Origin: Rhabdophis nuchalis
Taxonomy: Eukaryota; Chordata; Lepidosauria; Squamata; Natricidae
Direction of reading: 5' to 3'
DNA length: 64,000 nt
Assembly (NCBI GenBank): GCA_039707465.1
Contig: CM077643.1
Location: 373,966,419 to 374,030,418, forward strand
Shown here: one piece after another, positions 44,585 to 64,000 of the stretch
Layout of the letters: each line of letters opens with the position of its first letter
How positions within the stretch are numbered: position 1 is the first letter of the stretch
Translations under genes and position numbers: made by a program
Notes under the pieces: model-generated
Databases searched by the model: none
What the model was told of the DNA's origin: nothing
What the model saw: only the letters and a program-made list of their open reading frames with translations

Positions 44585-47500
44585 GGCACACAGAGCCGGG
44601 GGCCTAGGCTGATGCTATGTAACGCCAGGTCCATGGTCAACAAAGCCCCCCTCATTAATGACCTTGCGTCAGAGAGGGGGAGCCGGACCTGGTGGGGATT
44701 ACGGAGACCTGGTTGGGCCATGAGGGGGGATTACCTCTCGTGGAAATGTACCCACCAGGTTACCGTGCATTTCATCAGCCACGGGCCCTAGGCAGGGGTG
44801 GAGGGGTGGCGGTCATTGTTAAGGAAAGTCTTGAGCCGAGAGAGACCACTGTGCCTCAAACTACCGGTTGTGAGTTCCTCTATATGAGATGGGGCCTGGG
44901 GAGGCAGTTGGGCATGCTGATTGTGTACCTTGCTCCCCGCTATGTATCAGCAGCCCTGCCCGAGCTCCTCGAGGTGGTCGCCGGAGTGGTGGTGGAGACC
45001 CTCAGTCTTATAGTCTTGGGGGACTTCAACCTGCCATCGGCTGGTGAATCGTCCAAGATAGCCCGGGAGTTCATGGCCTCCATGACAGCCATGGACCTGA
45101 CCCAGGTAATTCAGGGCCCCACCCATGTAGGGGGACACACGCTGGATTTAATTTTTGACTCTGACCAGTGGATGAGGGATCTGGGTGTAGTGGATTTAGC
45201 CATCATAACCATGTCATGGTCAGACCACTCACTTCTCCGACTCGACTTTCCCACCACTACACCCCACAGCGGGGAGGCGGAACCAGAATCTCCTAGATGG
45301 TTCTGTCCCAGGCGCCTAATGGAACCTGAAAGGTTCCAGACGGAGCTTGGGCCAATACCTGTGACCTTGTCCCGTGCCCCGACGGAGGACCTAGTGGCCG
45401 CATGGAATACTTCGGCCGCTAGGGCCTTGGATCGGGTCGCACCCTTGCAGCCTCTCTTGCGGTGCCGAGTCACCCAGTCCCCTTGATTTACCAAGGAGCT
45501 GAGGGAGATGAAACGCTGCAAGAGACGCCTAGAGAGTAGATGGAGATCCACACGGTCTGAATCTGAACACAGGTAAGAGCCCATTTGAAGACTTACCTTG
45601 TGGCGATAAGAGTGGCCAAACGTCATTTCTGTGCTACTCTTATAGAATCCGCAGAGAACCGCCCTGCCGCCCTGTTTGGGGTGACCCGCTCCCTCCTTCA
45701 ACAGAGGCCGCGGGAAGCCCCTCTGCAGGGTAGAGCTGAGGAATTTGGAGAATATCTGCAGGATAAAATCGCTCAGATCTGAAACGAGATGGTCTCCATG
45801 GAAAATAGTCTAGGGGGAATTCTGGAGACAGGTCTTGAGACTCCTTTTTGGGAGGAGTTTGACTCTGTTACTTCCAATGATATGGACAGGTTACGTAGGC
45901 GACTGAGAGCCACCACATGTTTATTGGACCCGTGTCCCTCCTGGCTTGTACTAGCATCCTGGGAGGTCTCACGAGACTGGCTCCAGGAAGTAGTAAATGC
46001 TTCTTTGAGTGAGGGGTTCTTGCCAGCTGTCTTGAAAGAGGCGGTGATGAGGCCCCTCCTCAAGAAGCCTTCCCTGGACCCAGGATTATTAGTCAATTAT
46101 CGTCCTGTCTCCAACCTTCACTTTCTGGCGAAGGTTGTAGAGAGTGTGGTGGCACAAGTTTCCCCGTCACCTGGAGGAAATTGACTATCTAGACCCACGC
46201 CAGTCCGGCTTCCGGCTCGGTCACAGCACTGAGACGGCATTGGTCGCATTGGTAGATGATCTCTGGAGGGCCAAAATTGGGGGTTGTTCCTCCATCCTGG
46301 TCCTATTAGACCTCTCGGCGGCTTTCGATACCATCGACCATAGTATCCTATTGCATCGACTGGAGGGGTTGGGGGTGAGGGGCACCGTTTTATGGTGGTT
46401 CTCCTCCTACCTCTCCGATCGATCACAATTTGTGTTGGCAGGGGGGCAGAGGTCGACCTCGAGACCCCTCACATGCGGGGTGCCTCAGGGGTCGGTCCTC
46501 TCACCACTCCTGTTCAACATATATATGAAACCGCTGGGTGAGATCATCCGTGGCTTTGGGGTGGAGTACCATCTATACGCTGATGATACTCAGTTGTACA
46601 TATCTACCCCAAACCACCCCAACGATGCCGTTGAAGTGATGTCCCGATGTTTGGAAGCCGTGCGGAGCTGGATGGGAAGGAACAGACTCAGACTCAACTC
46701 ATCCAAGACTGAGTGGCTGTGGTTTCCGGCGCCCCGGTACAACCAGTTGATCCCATCACTGGCCATAGGGGGTGAACCTCTAGCCCCCGTGGATCAGGCA
46801 CGCAACTTAGGCATCCTCCTAGATACTCGGCTGTCTATGGAAGATCATGTGACGGCCGTGGCCAAGGGGGCATTCTGCCAGGTTCGCCTGGTATGCCAGT
46901 TGCGGCCCCTATTGAACCGGGACGCCCTTCGCACAGTCACTCATGCGCTCGTGACTTCCCGACTAGACTACTGTATCGCTCTCTACATGGGGCTCCCCTT
47001 GAGGTGCACCCGACTACAGCTAGTCCAGAATACGGCCGCGCAGGTAATTATGGGTACCTCCAGGTACTCCCACGTAACACCGCTCCTGCGCGAGCTGCAC
47101 TGGCTACCTGTGGCCTTTCGGATGCGCTTCAAGGTGTTGATTACCATCTTTAAAGCGCTCCATGGCATGGGTCCTAGCTATCTGCGTGATCGTATCCTAC
47201 CCCACACATCCCTTCGACCGATTCGCTCACACAGAGAGGGATTTCTCCAGGTGCCGTCCTCCTGGCAATGCCAACAGGCGGCTCCCAGGGGAAGGTCCTT
47301 CTCTGTAGCGGGCCCAACCCTCTGGAATGACCTACCCCCCCGAGCTTAGATCTACTACGGACCTCCGCTCCTTCCGTCAACAATTAAAGACCCATCTTTT
47401 CCAGCAGGCCGGCCTGGCCTAACCTAATCTACCGTACCAGCCTAGTTGTAGTAAATATTACCTAATCGGGTTTTTACGTTATAAATTTAAACGAGATATT

Positions 47501-47640
47501 TTAACACAGGGTAAAACATTTAATTTAGTTTTATTATTTATAATTGTTATATATGTATATGCTCTTAAATTCTTGTACACCGCCCCGAGTCTCTTCGGAG
47601 AGAGGGGGCGGTCAATAAATCCAAATAAATAAATAAATAA
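44585..47640 (+). mobile_element. L2-like LINE, long copy with endonuclease and reverse transcriptase
   Basis: Endonuclease is open at 44692-45486 (GITETWLGHEGG, GDFNLPSAGE, THVGGHTLDLIF); a TGA ends it where the opposite copy reads WFTKEL. A linker follows with shifts near 45575 and 46150. The RT is then open for 401 codons at 46144-47349 ([57 protein letters not shown]). A last frame break near 47345 precedes the 3' UTR, and the tail ends in AAATA units (47615-47650). The 5' end with any ORF1 is missing. It is very similar to 2331-5085 in inverted orientation. Confidence 0.9.
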
Positions 47641-47681
47641 ATAAATAAATTTATGTCAGATTTGTGTCTTAGGCATAGATA

Positions 47682-48045
47682 CAGGTCGTTCTCAACTTGT
47701 GTCCACAGTTGAACACATTTCCATTGCTAAGCAAGACATTGTTATGTTTTGCCCTTATGACCTTTCTTGCCAAAGTTAAGTGAATCCCTACCCTTGTTAA
47801 ACTAGTATCATGGTTGTTAAGTAAATCTGGCTTTCCCATTGACTTTGCTTAGAGAAGGTCATGAAAGGTGATCACATGACCCTGGGATACTGCAACATAA
47901 ACATATGCTAGTTGCAAAGCATCCAAATTTTGATCACGTGACCATGGAGATGTTGCAATGTCTGCATGAAAAACAGTCACTTTTTCAGTGCTGTTGTAAC
48001 TTCAAATGGCCACTAAGTGAATGATTGCAAGTGGAAGGCTACCTG
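47682..48045. mobile_element. TA-flanked DNA miniature element, family T
   Basis: Starts CAGGTCGTTCTCAAC, ends in the inverted form GTGGAAGGCTACCTG, with TA on each side. Internal blocks TTGACTTTGCTTAG and TTTTGATCACGTGACC match the copy at 20854. Confidence 0.72.
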
Positions 48046-48143
48046 TACCAGCTATTTCTTTTTCTATAAAAGAGCAGCACTATTGTAAAGCAATTGCAAT
48101 TGATACATACAGCAAAAACAACACAGATTTATGTATTTAGAAC

Positions 48144-48149
48144 TTTATT
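48144..48149 (-). terminator. TDH: Candidate polyadenylation signal of TDH
   Basis: AATAAA on the reverse strand, followed within 30 bases by a GT-rich stretch (reverse of 48105-48128). It would give a 3' UTR of about 3 kb. No other canonical AATAAA was noticed on this strand between here and the stop codon, but a variant signal nearer the stop cannot be excluded. Confidence 0.45.
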
Positions 48150-51100
48150 CAAATAGTACGAATAATTTTCAATGGAGTGGCAGAGAAAGAAAACTATTTT
48201 TTTTTACTTTGAATCTGGATACAAATATTCCTTCATGTTAAAAGAAACTATGCAATTCAAGAACTGATAAAATGTATGAATGCTAAATAAATGAATAACT
48301 TAAATGAATAACCTTTCATTTGTGAATGCCAAATCCCATTAAAGTCATTGGACATATGGAGTAATACAAAGGTTTGGCGATAATCTATTCCACAAGGAAA
48401 ACACAATCTTTAAATATCTTGATAAAACAGTAACTAAAACTCACAGATCAATTCTTTGCCCAAATACAGAAATTTTGATTTTAATATCCTGATCTCACCA
48501 AAATAGCCACAGTCGTCTGCCAGTATTTTATAATAAATCAGACAGAACCCAAAAAAAATCTCATGAATTATTTCTTATCACAGAGAAAAAGGACAGTTAT
48601 ATAATTAACTCAGCACATTTGTATTAAATAAAGAAAATACTTGAGACTGTTTTTCAATATCAAAGTGATCTCTGTCTGGAAATTATTTTTAAGTTCTTAA
48701 CATTGTAAACTTATTTGATTAGGTTTTGCTTAGCAGACCCATTGGGCCAAAAGTGTCATCTCAACAGCTATGACCCAAAGTCCAAATCCTCTCTGAGAGT
48801 TAAAATTACAAGCGAAATTCTAAATGTAGGCAATATGTCTACGGTATTGCAGAGTAAGCACTTGCAGCGTGCACAGAAATGTAACAAACAATGAAATATA
48901 TGAGCATACCCTATATCCTCTGAGAATTCAAGGGGTAATAAGGCATGAAAGTTGACTGGGTAGCTTTGGGCCAGTCACCCTCTCTCAGCTTAGCTCACAT
49001 CTCACATTGGTGGTGGTGGTTGTGAGGAAGGAGTATTAGGTAGGTCCATCATTTTGAGTAACGTATAAAAATAAAAGTGGGATAAAAAAACAGATCTAAT
49101 GAACCTATAAAAGACAACCATGCATCATGCACTACCCTTCACATGGAGATGTAGACTATCAGTAGGCCACTGAGTAGACTAAAATGTTGGTGTATTCCAC
49201 TCCATTTTGTCCAAAGCATGCTTTTGGAAAGCCCACAACAGTGGTAGAAAAACAATCCTGAACCTGGATGTTTGGAACAGTACCAACTCTTTGTGTTCAG
49301 GAAAGCTGCCAAACTCAGACTTTTTTGGGAAAGTCTTTGAGGACTGATCTTGTGGCAGAGTCCCCTTCCTGCAATCGTGAACCTTATTGCCAGTAGTATT
49401 TTCCTTGGTGTCAGTGGTGATTGTTATTAGGTTTGGTTATTTCCTTCTAATTATGGCTATTTTTGTATTATCTGTAAGGTTCTTGGAGCTTTTTGAAATT
49501 GTGGAGCATATAATTCACAATATATAAATAAATTAAATATGCTGATTCCTTGTCAAAGGAAACATTGATGGTCTAGGGCTGTTCGATTGGAAACTGATTC
49601 AGGGTTGCTAAAAATGACCACCAATTTGAGGGACCACACTAGTATTTCAGAAAAATTCCAAAGCCTTAGGAATGTTGAGAACAAAGGAGTACCTAAAGAG
49701 GAAGTATTTGGATTCACATTTCATTTCCCTGTGTTCTAAAAGGAGGATACATTCTTGCCTAATTCAGGGCCAAGGTTTCTATGAACTGGTCCTACTTTTA
49801 CATACAGTACAGAATAAAAAATATCCAAGGTTAAGCAAACAGTATCTGTCTATAAATTAGCCTGGGCTATGGAATGTTGGAGGTATCAATATAAACAAAG
49901 GGAAAAAAGAAGGGAATAATCACTTTCATAGACAAATGAACACATTTATAGTAGATTGGGGAATTAATTAAACTGTATTTTTAAATCTTATATTTTCAGT
50001 GATGCCAAAAATACCTAAAACACAGAAGCATATCCCAAAGTACCATAATTTATAAATAGAAAACAAATGATTAATCTGATTTTTTAATGTAATCTAATTT
50101 GAATTTTCATAAACATTATTCGGGTCATAGATCCAAAATGATCAAAGCGCAATTTTCCAGCCGCCCAGCTCGCAGCTGCCATTACTGCAAATATACCTCA
50201 GGTTTTTCCTGTCATTTGCTTTCTAGTGCTGCAGACTTGGGGGATATTTGCAACCCTGCAGAAGTGTGTTCTCTTAGAAACTATAGCATCCTGATACTAA
50301 TTTCACTCCGTGAAACTATAGGAGGGCTCTACTAGATAAAGAGAGCTTGGAAATAATAAAAACGTAAGACCTAATATTTAATTCTTCCAGAGAACTGTAT
50401 AGTTGTGTTCAGTTTTCTATGAATGTGGGAGCAGGAAGTTCAGGAGAATTTGCACTTAAAGGTGGAACAAACTGTCAGAAAATCAACAAAGAGTTTTCCT
50501 TTAGTGAAGTCTCTCCTTATGCTCCTCTCCTTCCCATGTCATCTACATTTTATAGCCCAGGAAATTCAAGGTAGGACATAATTTAGTTTTAGTTGTAGTT
50601 TTTAAGGCTGTGCACACTTCAAAATGAATAGGAAAAGATGCTTTGATCCTTAAACAAGCTCAGCACCTCTCTGCTCACTCATTATACTAGCCCAATTTTT
50701 TTCAGCCTTCTAAAGAAGCATTTTTGGTCAGGCTTGAATAGAGTCCTAAAAAAAGAAAAGCTTTAATGAATAGCAAAAGGATGATATGTTCATGTGCGTT
50801 CCAAAGTACTTTTTCCAAATCCTTACTGAAGCATATATAGCCCTATAAAAGAACAAAACAACAAAAAAGGAGCATATTCCAAATAAACATTTAGAAGTAG
50901 GAGAGTAACTGCAGCTAATGAACAAATATTTCCTGAGGGTCCCTATAGACAGACAGCTTTCAGACGTTTTCACAAACTTTTTTCTCAGTATATGCATGTA
51001 TGTTTATATATGTATGTGTGTATGTCTTTAACAAATATACTGTATATGCATGTATATTTCTTTAACAAAAAGTAAAGCGAATTGAGAAATCAATAATCAT

Positions 51101-51175
51101 GTTCGAATAGCAGGCTCTTCAAATTTTAGTAGATGAAGTGCTCTGAGACATCTGGTGGCTGCATCATATAAAGAC
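48150..51175 (-). other. TDH 3' UTR or downstream region
   Basis: No other gene is seen. The stretch is AT-rich and mostly free of recognisable repeats, which fits a long 3' UTR. Short open frames on either strand have no recognisable homology. Confidence 0.4.
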
Positions 51176-59217
<8,042 letters not shown>

Positions 59218-59229
59218 TTTTCAAGTGTC

Positions 59230-60991
59230 CTGGAAAAGAAAAAAAAGTCATTGAGCAATTGTTTCATCACTGCAAAGTGACCAGATTAATTTCTGAAGTT
59301 CTGGCAAGTTACCAATAAAAGGGATAGAATCAATAGCTGTGTCAACTGCAACACATATGTTCTTCACCAATCTACTTTGATACTACCAAAATTCCCTGTT
59401 CCTCCTGATTTTTAAATATATAATAAAATAAATAAGATGCTGGGATACTCGAAATATAAACCAGTATCTAAAAACTTATTTATTATCTTCAATGTCTTTA
59501 GGATTCACCAAGTTTTTAATAGGATGACATTTGAGCATATTTAGAAGCTAGTTCTCCTAATAAATGGGAAGGTTTTAAGTAGCCATGCCACTCTTGCTAT
59601 TTTATGTGTCAATTTCATATTCCCCAAACTCCAAATACATCTTCCCACAAAATATTGCATGCTTTTGGTGTTAGATTAACCTTTCGCAATTTGAAGCTGT
59701 TTAAACACATGCACTAATAATTCCCATAAATTTTAATTAGTCACTGTTGAGTTGGCTGAGGGTGGCAGGAATTGCCCTCACAACCCCACTAAAATACAAC
59801 AAATTAGGAAAGTCTATTGCAGATTAGAGATGAGCAATCCACAGATCTTGAGCCTCTTGATTATCAATACCAGAGATTATGCTGCTGAATTTCAGCAAAA
59901 GTATCTTTGGTGGCCAAAGTATATAGTGGATTATCTGGGCATGACTGATTCAACACAGATAATACTTCCGGTTCCCAGCCATCTATTTAATTGTATTAAT
60001 TATTTGTTAAAATTAACAACAGTGATAATTATTTCTACAAAGTAGCGTTCAATATAAAAATGTAATATGTTAGATAGATAATTTCCATAAATTATAGCCA
60101 TTTATTAAGGCTGCCAAATATTCACATAACTTGAGTTAAAGTGTTGCATCTGTTCAAATTAAAATATATATATAAATGTAAAACCAACCCATTATTTTAA
60201 CCATATAATCCCCAGTTCAGGAATTCCTCTCCTTGAAATGGAGAGATGCTGCAAAAAGGAGTAATCTTTCAAAAGCCACAAACCAAAATTATATCCTGCT
60301 ATTCAGCTCACCGCCAAACTACAACTTTAACAGCTGGGTTTGGTTTCACTGTGAATGAACTCTAAAAACAGAATACTTTATTATTCACTGTTTTAGTGAC
60401 TAACTACCACATCATATCTCTTTAGCATCAATCAGTTAACAATGTCCTAGCCATTTGTTGTTCTGTCAAGCTAACAAATGTTAACAAGTTAAGTTACAAA
60501 CTTCAGTTATTGATGAAATTATAGAATTTTTCTTCATTCTTTGCAAATGACCCCCCCAAGAAATTACACTTCAAATATTAGAAAGCTTAATAATCATAAC
60601 TATAATCATTCAATTTAGAGACTCCTGACTCTATAACAGTTCACAGCATGACTTCAGATGATAGTAAAAATGAAAAAATCTAAATTAAAAAACCCATACC
60701 AAACCATCTTTAAACATTAAATTATAATTTTAGCCAGACTTCATTAAGTTTAGGATATCCCCCAAAATGCACCAAGCACTTAGCTAGCTTTATTAATACA
60801 GTGTCTTACAAATCAGTAAAATATTGCTTTCAGGAAAATGATCAAAATTTTACTAGATACATTTTCTTTCAGCCTCACTTCACATTACTAGAGATAGAAA
60901 AAAAATCTGCTTTCAATTCAGTAGAGAGAAAAAAGGCTACAAACCTTCCCACTCCCTATGAAAAACAGATGATGCCAGATAACCAGCTTAC
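59230..60991 (-). other. TDH: First intron of TDH
   Basis: AT-rich, no gene or clear repeat seen. It spans from the inferred non-coding exon donor (GTAAGC at 60991-60986) to the acceptor before the start-codon exon. Confidence 0.5.
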
Positions 60992-61008
60992 CCGTCTTTT
61001 CTGCAAGT
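60992..61008 (-). other. TDH: Candidate TDH non-coding exon 1
   Basis: The expected start site about 30 bases after the TATA box lies near 61008, and a GTAAGC donor follows at 60991. This gives a 5' exon of only about 17 bases. A different donor or start site would change it. Confidence 0.4.
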
Positions 61009-61031
61009 GGTTTTGAAAAGCAAAAGAGGTA

Positions 61032-61065
61032 TATTTATAGGGCACAGCCTCTCTGCTAAGCCAAT
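61032..61065 (-). promoter_or_regulatory. TDH: TDH core promoter: TATA and inverted CCAAT
   Basis: On the reverse strand TATAAATA (61039-61032) lies 22 bases after ATTGG (61065-61061), the inverted CCAAT box. The order and spacing suit a TATA-type polymerase II promoter pointing into TDH. Confidence 0.6.
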
Positions 61066-61069
61066 CAGA

Positions 61070-62290
61070 ATTCCTGAGGTCCTGGGAGTTGTTCACTACA
61101 TAGAAAGGGTGTGTTCTCTGCATGTGGTATCAGCAAAAAGTGAACACATCATGCTCCTCTTTTTCAATTTCAAAGGACATGACCTCAGACTAGGCAGGAT
61201 AATTTAAAGAAAACACATCACAGGGCTGCTAGGGACGTTTTGTGTAAGGTATTTTTTTGGAAAAGGAATACTGAACTGTATTTTTCTTTTCTCTAATCAG
61301 AAAAGTTAAATTAACTCTGCACGATTATTATGGAAACTGCAATTACAGTACAATATGAGGATAATGTGACTTCAAAGTGCAGTTTCAAATTTATATCCAA
61401 AAATTCACCTTGTATCCAAGAACATTTCAAAATTTCATTCCTCATGAAACTTGGGTCTAATGTGCATAAGAAAATGAGCATCACTAGTGATGCGATATAG
61501 AAGGTTTCCTAGAGGAAAATAAAACATTGGACTATTTTTCTTTTTTTGAAAATACTTTTCTGTATCACCAGCTATAATCAAGACATATGTTCAAGCCATT
61601 TGGGATATTAGTGCAAATAACTTTTAAATTCAAAAGCATGATAAGAACTCAAATACTGCTGTTTTGTAGTCGTTTGGATAAAGCATCACCGTATGAAGAA
61701 ATTAATGATGCTATTGTAGCTGATATCAGTGGGAGGCCCTTTTATTTGAAGTACTATTAGTACAACACTCTTTAAAGAACACCAAATATCAGATTTGTAG
61801 TCAACAGACTTATGTAAGCCTGTGTTACTGGCAGGTAATAAATTAATATCATACCACCATGTGACAGATTATCAGCGTGACAAAATAACCAGAAACACCT
61901 GTTCTGTAGGAGAACAAAAAAAAAGCCTATATAAATTAAAGCCTAGTACTATTCAGTATCAATAGAACTATTTATGGAAAGTTAATGTTGAAAATAGATG
62001 ATAAAAATCTTTATAGCTTTGAGGTTTTAGAACAGTAAATATAAGGCTGCACAAACACATTAAATAATGTTTTTAAAAATCAAGACTAAAATGAATAAAG
62101 TCTTTCAACACGATAGAATTGTTAGCATTGTAAGTAGTTACTCAAAAGCAGACATAGCTTTTTCTCACATTCTAAGAAAAATACTTGCTGGACCATCATT
62201 CAGTTTCTCCTAAAAAGCTGCCTCCTCCTTGGACAGAAGTTATAAAGATATTATTTGCTGTAAGGGAAGACCATTTTTAGCAGAAAGCTA
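61070..62290. other. Upstream of TDH, unclassified
   Basis: No gene or recognised repeat. AT-rich. Confidence 0.5.
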
Positions 62291-62528
62291 GTAAGTTAGT
62301 AACATGGTTGTTAAGTGAATCTGGCTTCCCCACTGACTTTGCCTGTCAGAAGGTCACAAAAGGGGGATACTGCATCTATCATATGAATCAGTTGTCAAGC
62401 ATCCAAATATAAATCACGTGACCATGAAGATGTTGTAAACATCCTAAGTGTGAAAATGGTCACTTTTTTCAGTGCCATAGTAACTTCAAATGTTCACTAA
62501 ATGATTGTTGTAAGTCAAGGACTACCTG
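62291..62528. mobile_element. DNA miniature element family T, 5' truncated
   Basis: Matches the right part of 20854-21235 (TTAAGTGAATCTGGCTTCCC, AAATCACGTGACCATGAAG) and ends TCAAGGACTACCTG before TA. Confidence 0.72.
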
Positions 62529-62734
62529 TACTGGCTTCTTTCAAAATCAAAATGGCAATAACCAATTATAATGATTACCTTTTACAGGTATTATTATAGT
62601 TCCAAAACTTTATCAATGAAAGTAATGTGTGACCTTAGTGAATTCAATGCAAATTTTCATTTCCTAGTCAATAACACAATAAAAAAATCAGATAATATCA
62701 TTTCTACTAATAGCAGTTATTCAGTTATTAGCAG

Positions 62735-63012
62735 TGGTAGGGTTCAATTATTTTTTCTACTACCGGTTCTGTGGGCATGGCTTGGTGGGCATGGCACGGG
62801 AAGGATACTGTAAAATCTCAATTTCTTCCCCACTCCAGGGGAAGGTTAATGCAAAATTCCCATTTCCTCCTGATCAGCTGGGACTCGGGAGACAGAGAAT
62901 AGATGGGGGGCGGGGCCAGTAAGAGGTGGTATTTACCGGTTCTCTGAACTACTCAAAATTTCTGCAACCGGTTCTCCAGAACTGGTCAGAACCTGCTGAA
63001 TACCACCTCCAA
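62735..63012. mobile_element. hAT-type miniature element, degraded
   Basis: Starts CAGTGGTAGGGTTCAA and ends near GAATACCACCTC. ACCGGTTCT-type blocks occur on both sides in inverted order. No clear target duplication. Confidence 0.55.
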
Positions 63013-63318
63013 TACAAAGATTCTAAAATCCATTTTTGGGACAATCCACAGGTCACAAAATGTATAATGTATTATGTATAATGTATTACCTTTACAAGGA
63101 TTTCAACCTTTAAAAAAAATACTAACAAGACTACTTTGGATTCCTTCTATAGATAAAAGCAAATTATTGCTCTCCAGATATACAAAATCTTGTACCATGG
63201 AGAAGTCAGAATTGATAATTTAGTTAGCAGTGCCTTGTTCAAGACTGCTTATTTATCTCAACTGTAAGACAGCTTATCTCTGTCTCCCTATTATCACATA
63301 CACACACATGTTCTAGTA

Positions 63319-63437
63319 CAGGTTTGTCAAACCCGCGGCCTGTGAGCCGGATGTGTCACGCACTGCCCATGCCCGGTTTAGCGAAGGGGAAAAAATCACG
63401 CTACGTCACATGATGATGATGTGCGTTTGACACCCTG
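63319..63437. mobile_element. Short hAT-type miniature element (119 bp)
   Basis: Ends CAGGTTTGTCAAACC and GCGTTTGACACCCTG. The flanks TTCTAGTA and TTCTAATA match at seven of eight bases. Same family as 16456-16589. Confidence 0.78.
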
Positions 63438-63445
63438 TTCTAATA

Positions 63446-64000
63446 TCTCCTTTGTGTGCCACTTTGGTTAGATGGGCTCTATATTCCAAAGTGAGTTTTC
63501 AGCTAGAATTTAGATATTTTATTTCTCATGGGACTGTTGTGAGAATGGTGAAAGCAGTACATGATACAGTACATAGCAGAATTATTACTGTAAATATAGT
63601 CGTAATCAGGGTGGATAAAAATCAATGATTTTTAAAAAAAAATATATCAAAGAAATCGAATTTTTTTTATTTAAATTGGATTTTTTTATATAAAATGCTT
63701 TTTGAGGAAAATATATTACCATCCAAAGGTTATTCCATCATGAAATAAAGATTAATTTTTTAATTATGTAGAATAAAGTTGTTTATGTTTAATTTTTTGG
63801 TAAATAAATTCCATTAATCCATTCACAATGTCATGCTCTTCCAGAGGTTTTTGTAAGATTATTGGGCAGTTTCTCTGCCTACAAGATATTATCACAGATA
63901 TAAACTGAATTTGACTCAGCAGAGATCACATGCCTCTTCTTCACAGCAAAAATGTTATAACATGAACAGAGTTGAAAAAAAGACCTTAATCCTAACTTCT
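63446..64000. other. Unclassified AT-rich end of window
   Basis: A poly-T/A-rich stretch near 63630-63790; no gene seen. Confidence 0.5.

Noticed and set aside
45111..45701. 196-codon frame on -
   Set aside because: Antisense shadow of the L2-like endonuclease.

Overview
The window reads as vertebrate nuclear DNA, most likely from a squamate reptile and probably a snake. Genes are split by GT-AG introns. The repeats are CR1, L2-like and Bov-B LINEs, a tRNA-derived SINE, GATA microsatellites and many hAT-type miniature elements. The only clearly intact single-copy gene is an eight-coding-exon gene for mitochondrial L-threonine 3-dehydrogenase (TDH). The organism call is inference from repeat content and from a beta-defensin/crotamine-type gene; no species marker is visible.

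Left third (about 0.9-24 kb): a broken tandem array of beta-defensin-like genes on the + strand. Unit 1 (TATA box 6885; exons 6985-7042, 7388-7511 and 9377-9605) appears intact and predicts a 61-residue cationic six-cysteine precursor. Unit 0 (exon 2 at 870-997, exon 3 end at 1545-1650) has a stop codon and a lost cysteine. Unit 2 (TATA 10470, exon 1 10571-10628) has lost its exon 2. Unit 3 (exon 2 19406-19531, exon 3 22954-23200) carries a 2-base insertion, and a hAT element sits exactly at its last splice acceptor. A truncated 5' flank of a further unit lies at 23225-23900. CR1, L2-like and hAT insertions plus long CTTT, GA and CT arrays separate the pieces.

Middle (24-48 kb): no host gene found. 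It holds a Bov-B 3' end, L2-like fragments, a solo LTR (38682-39249, 5-bp duplication) and a TA-flanked DNA miniature element with near-perfect inverted ends. Two L1-clade elements (28530-30621 and 41299-43349) encode only ORF1, with both ends and target duplications present. Snake-type GATA arrays surround two small structured motifs that match the hammerhead ribozyme core. A long L2-like LINE (44585-47640) lies inverted relative to a near-identical copy at 2331-5085.

Right third (48-61 kb): TDH on the - strand, from a TATA/CCAAT promoter near 61.03-61.07 kb to a candidate polyadenylation signal at 48.14 kb. The assembled reading frame is 376 codons with an intact NAD-binding glycine motif and Tyr-x3-Lys catalytic pair. 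Its introns hold hAT elements and a large foldback carrying a third hammerhead-like motif. The last 3 kb hold only repeat fragments.

The two gene systems are functionally unrelated: secreted antimicrobial or toxin-fold peptides on one side, mitochondrial threonine catabolism on the other. Their proximity fits my recollection that TDH and beta-defensin genes also share human 8p23.1.
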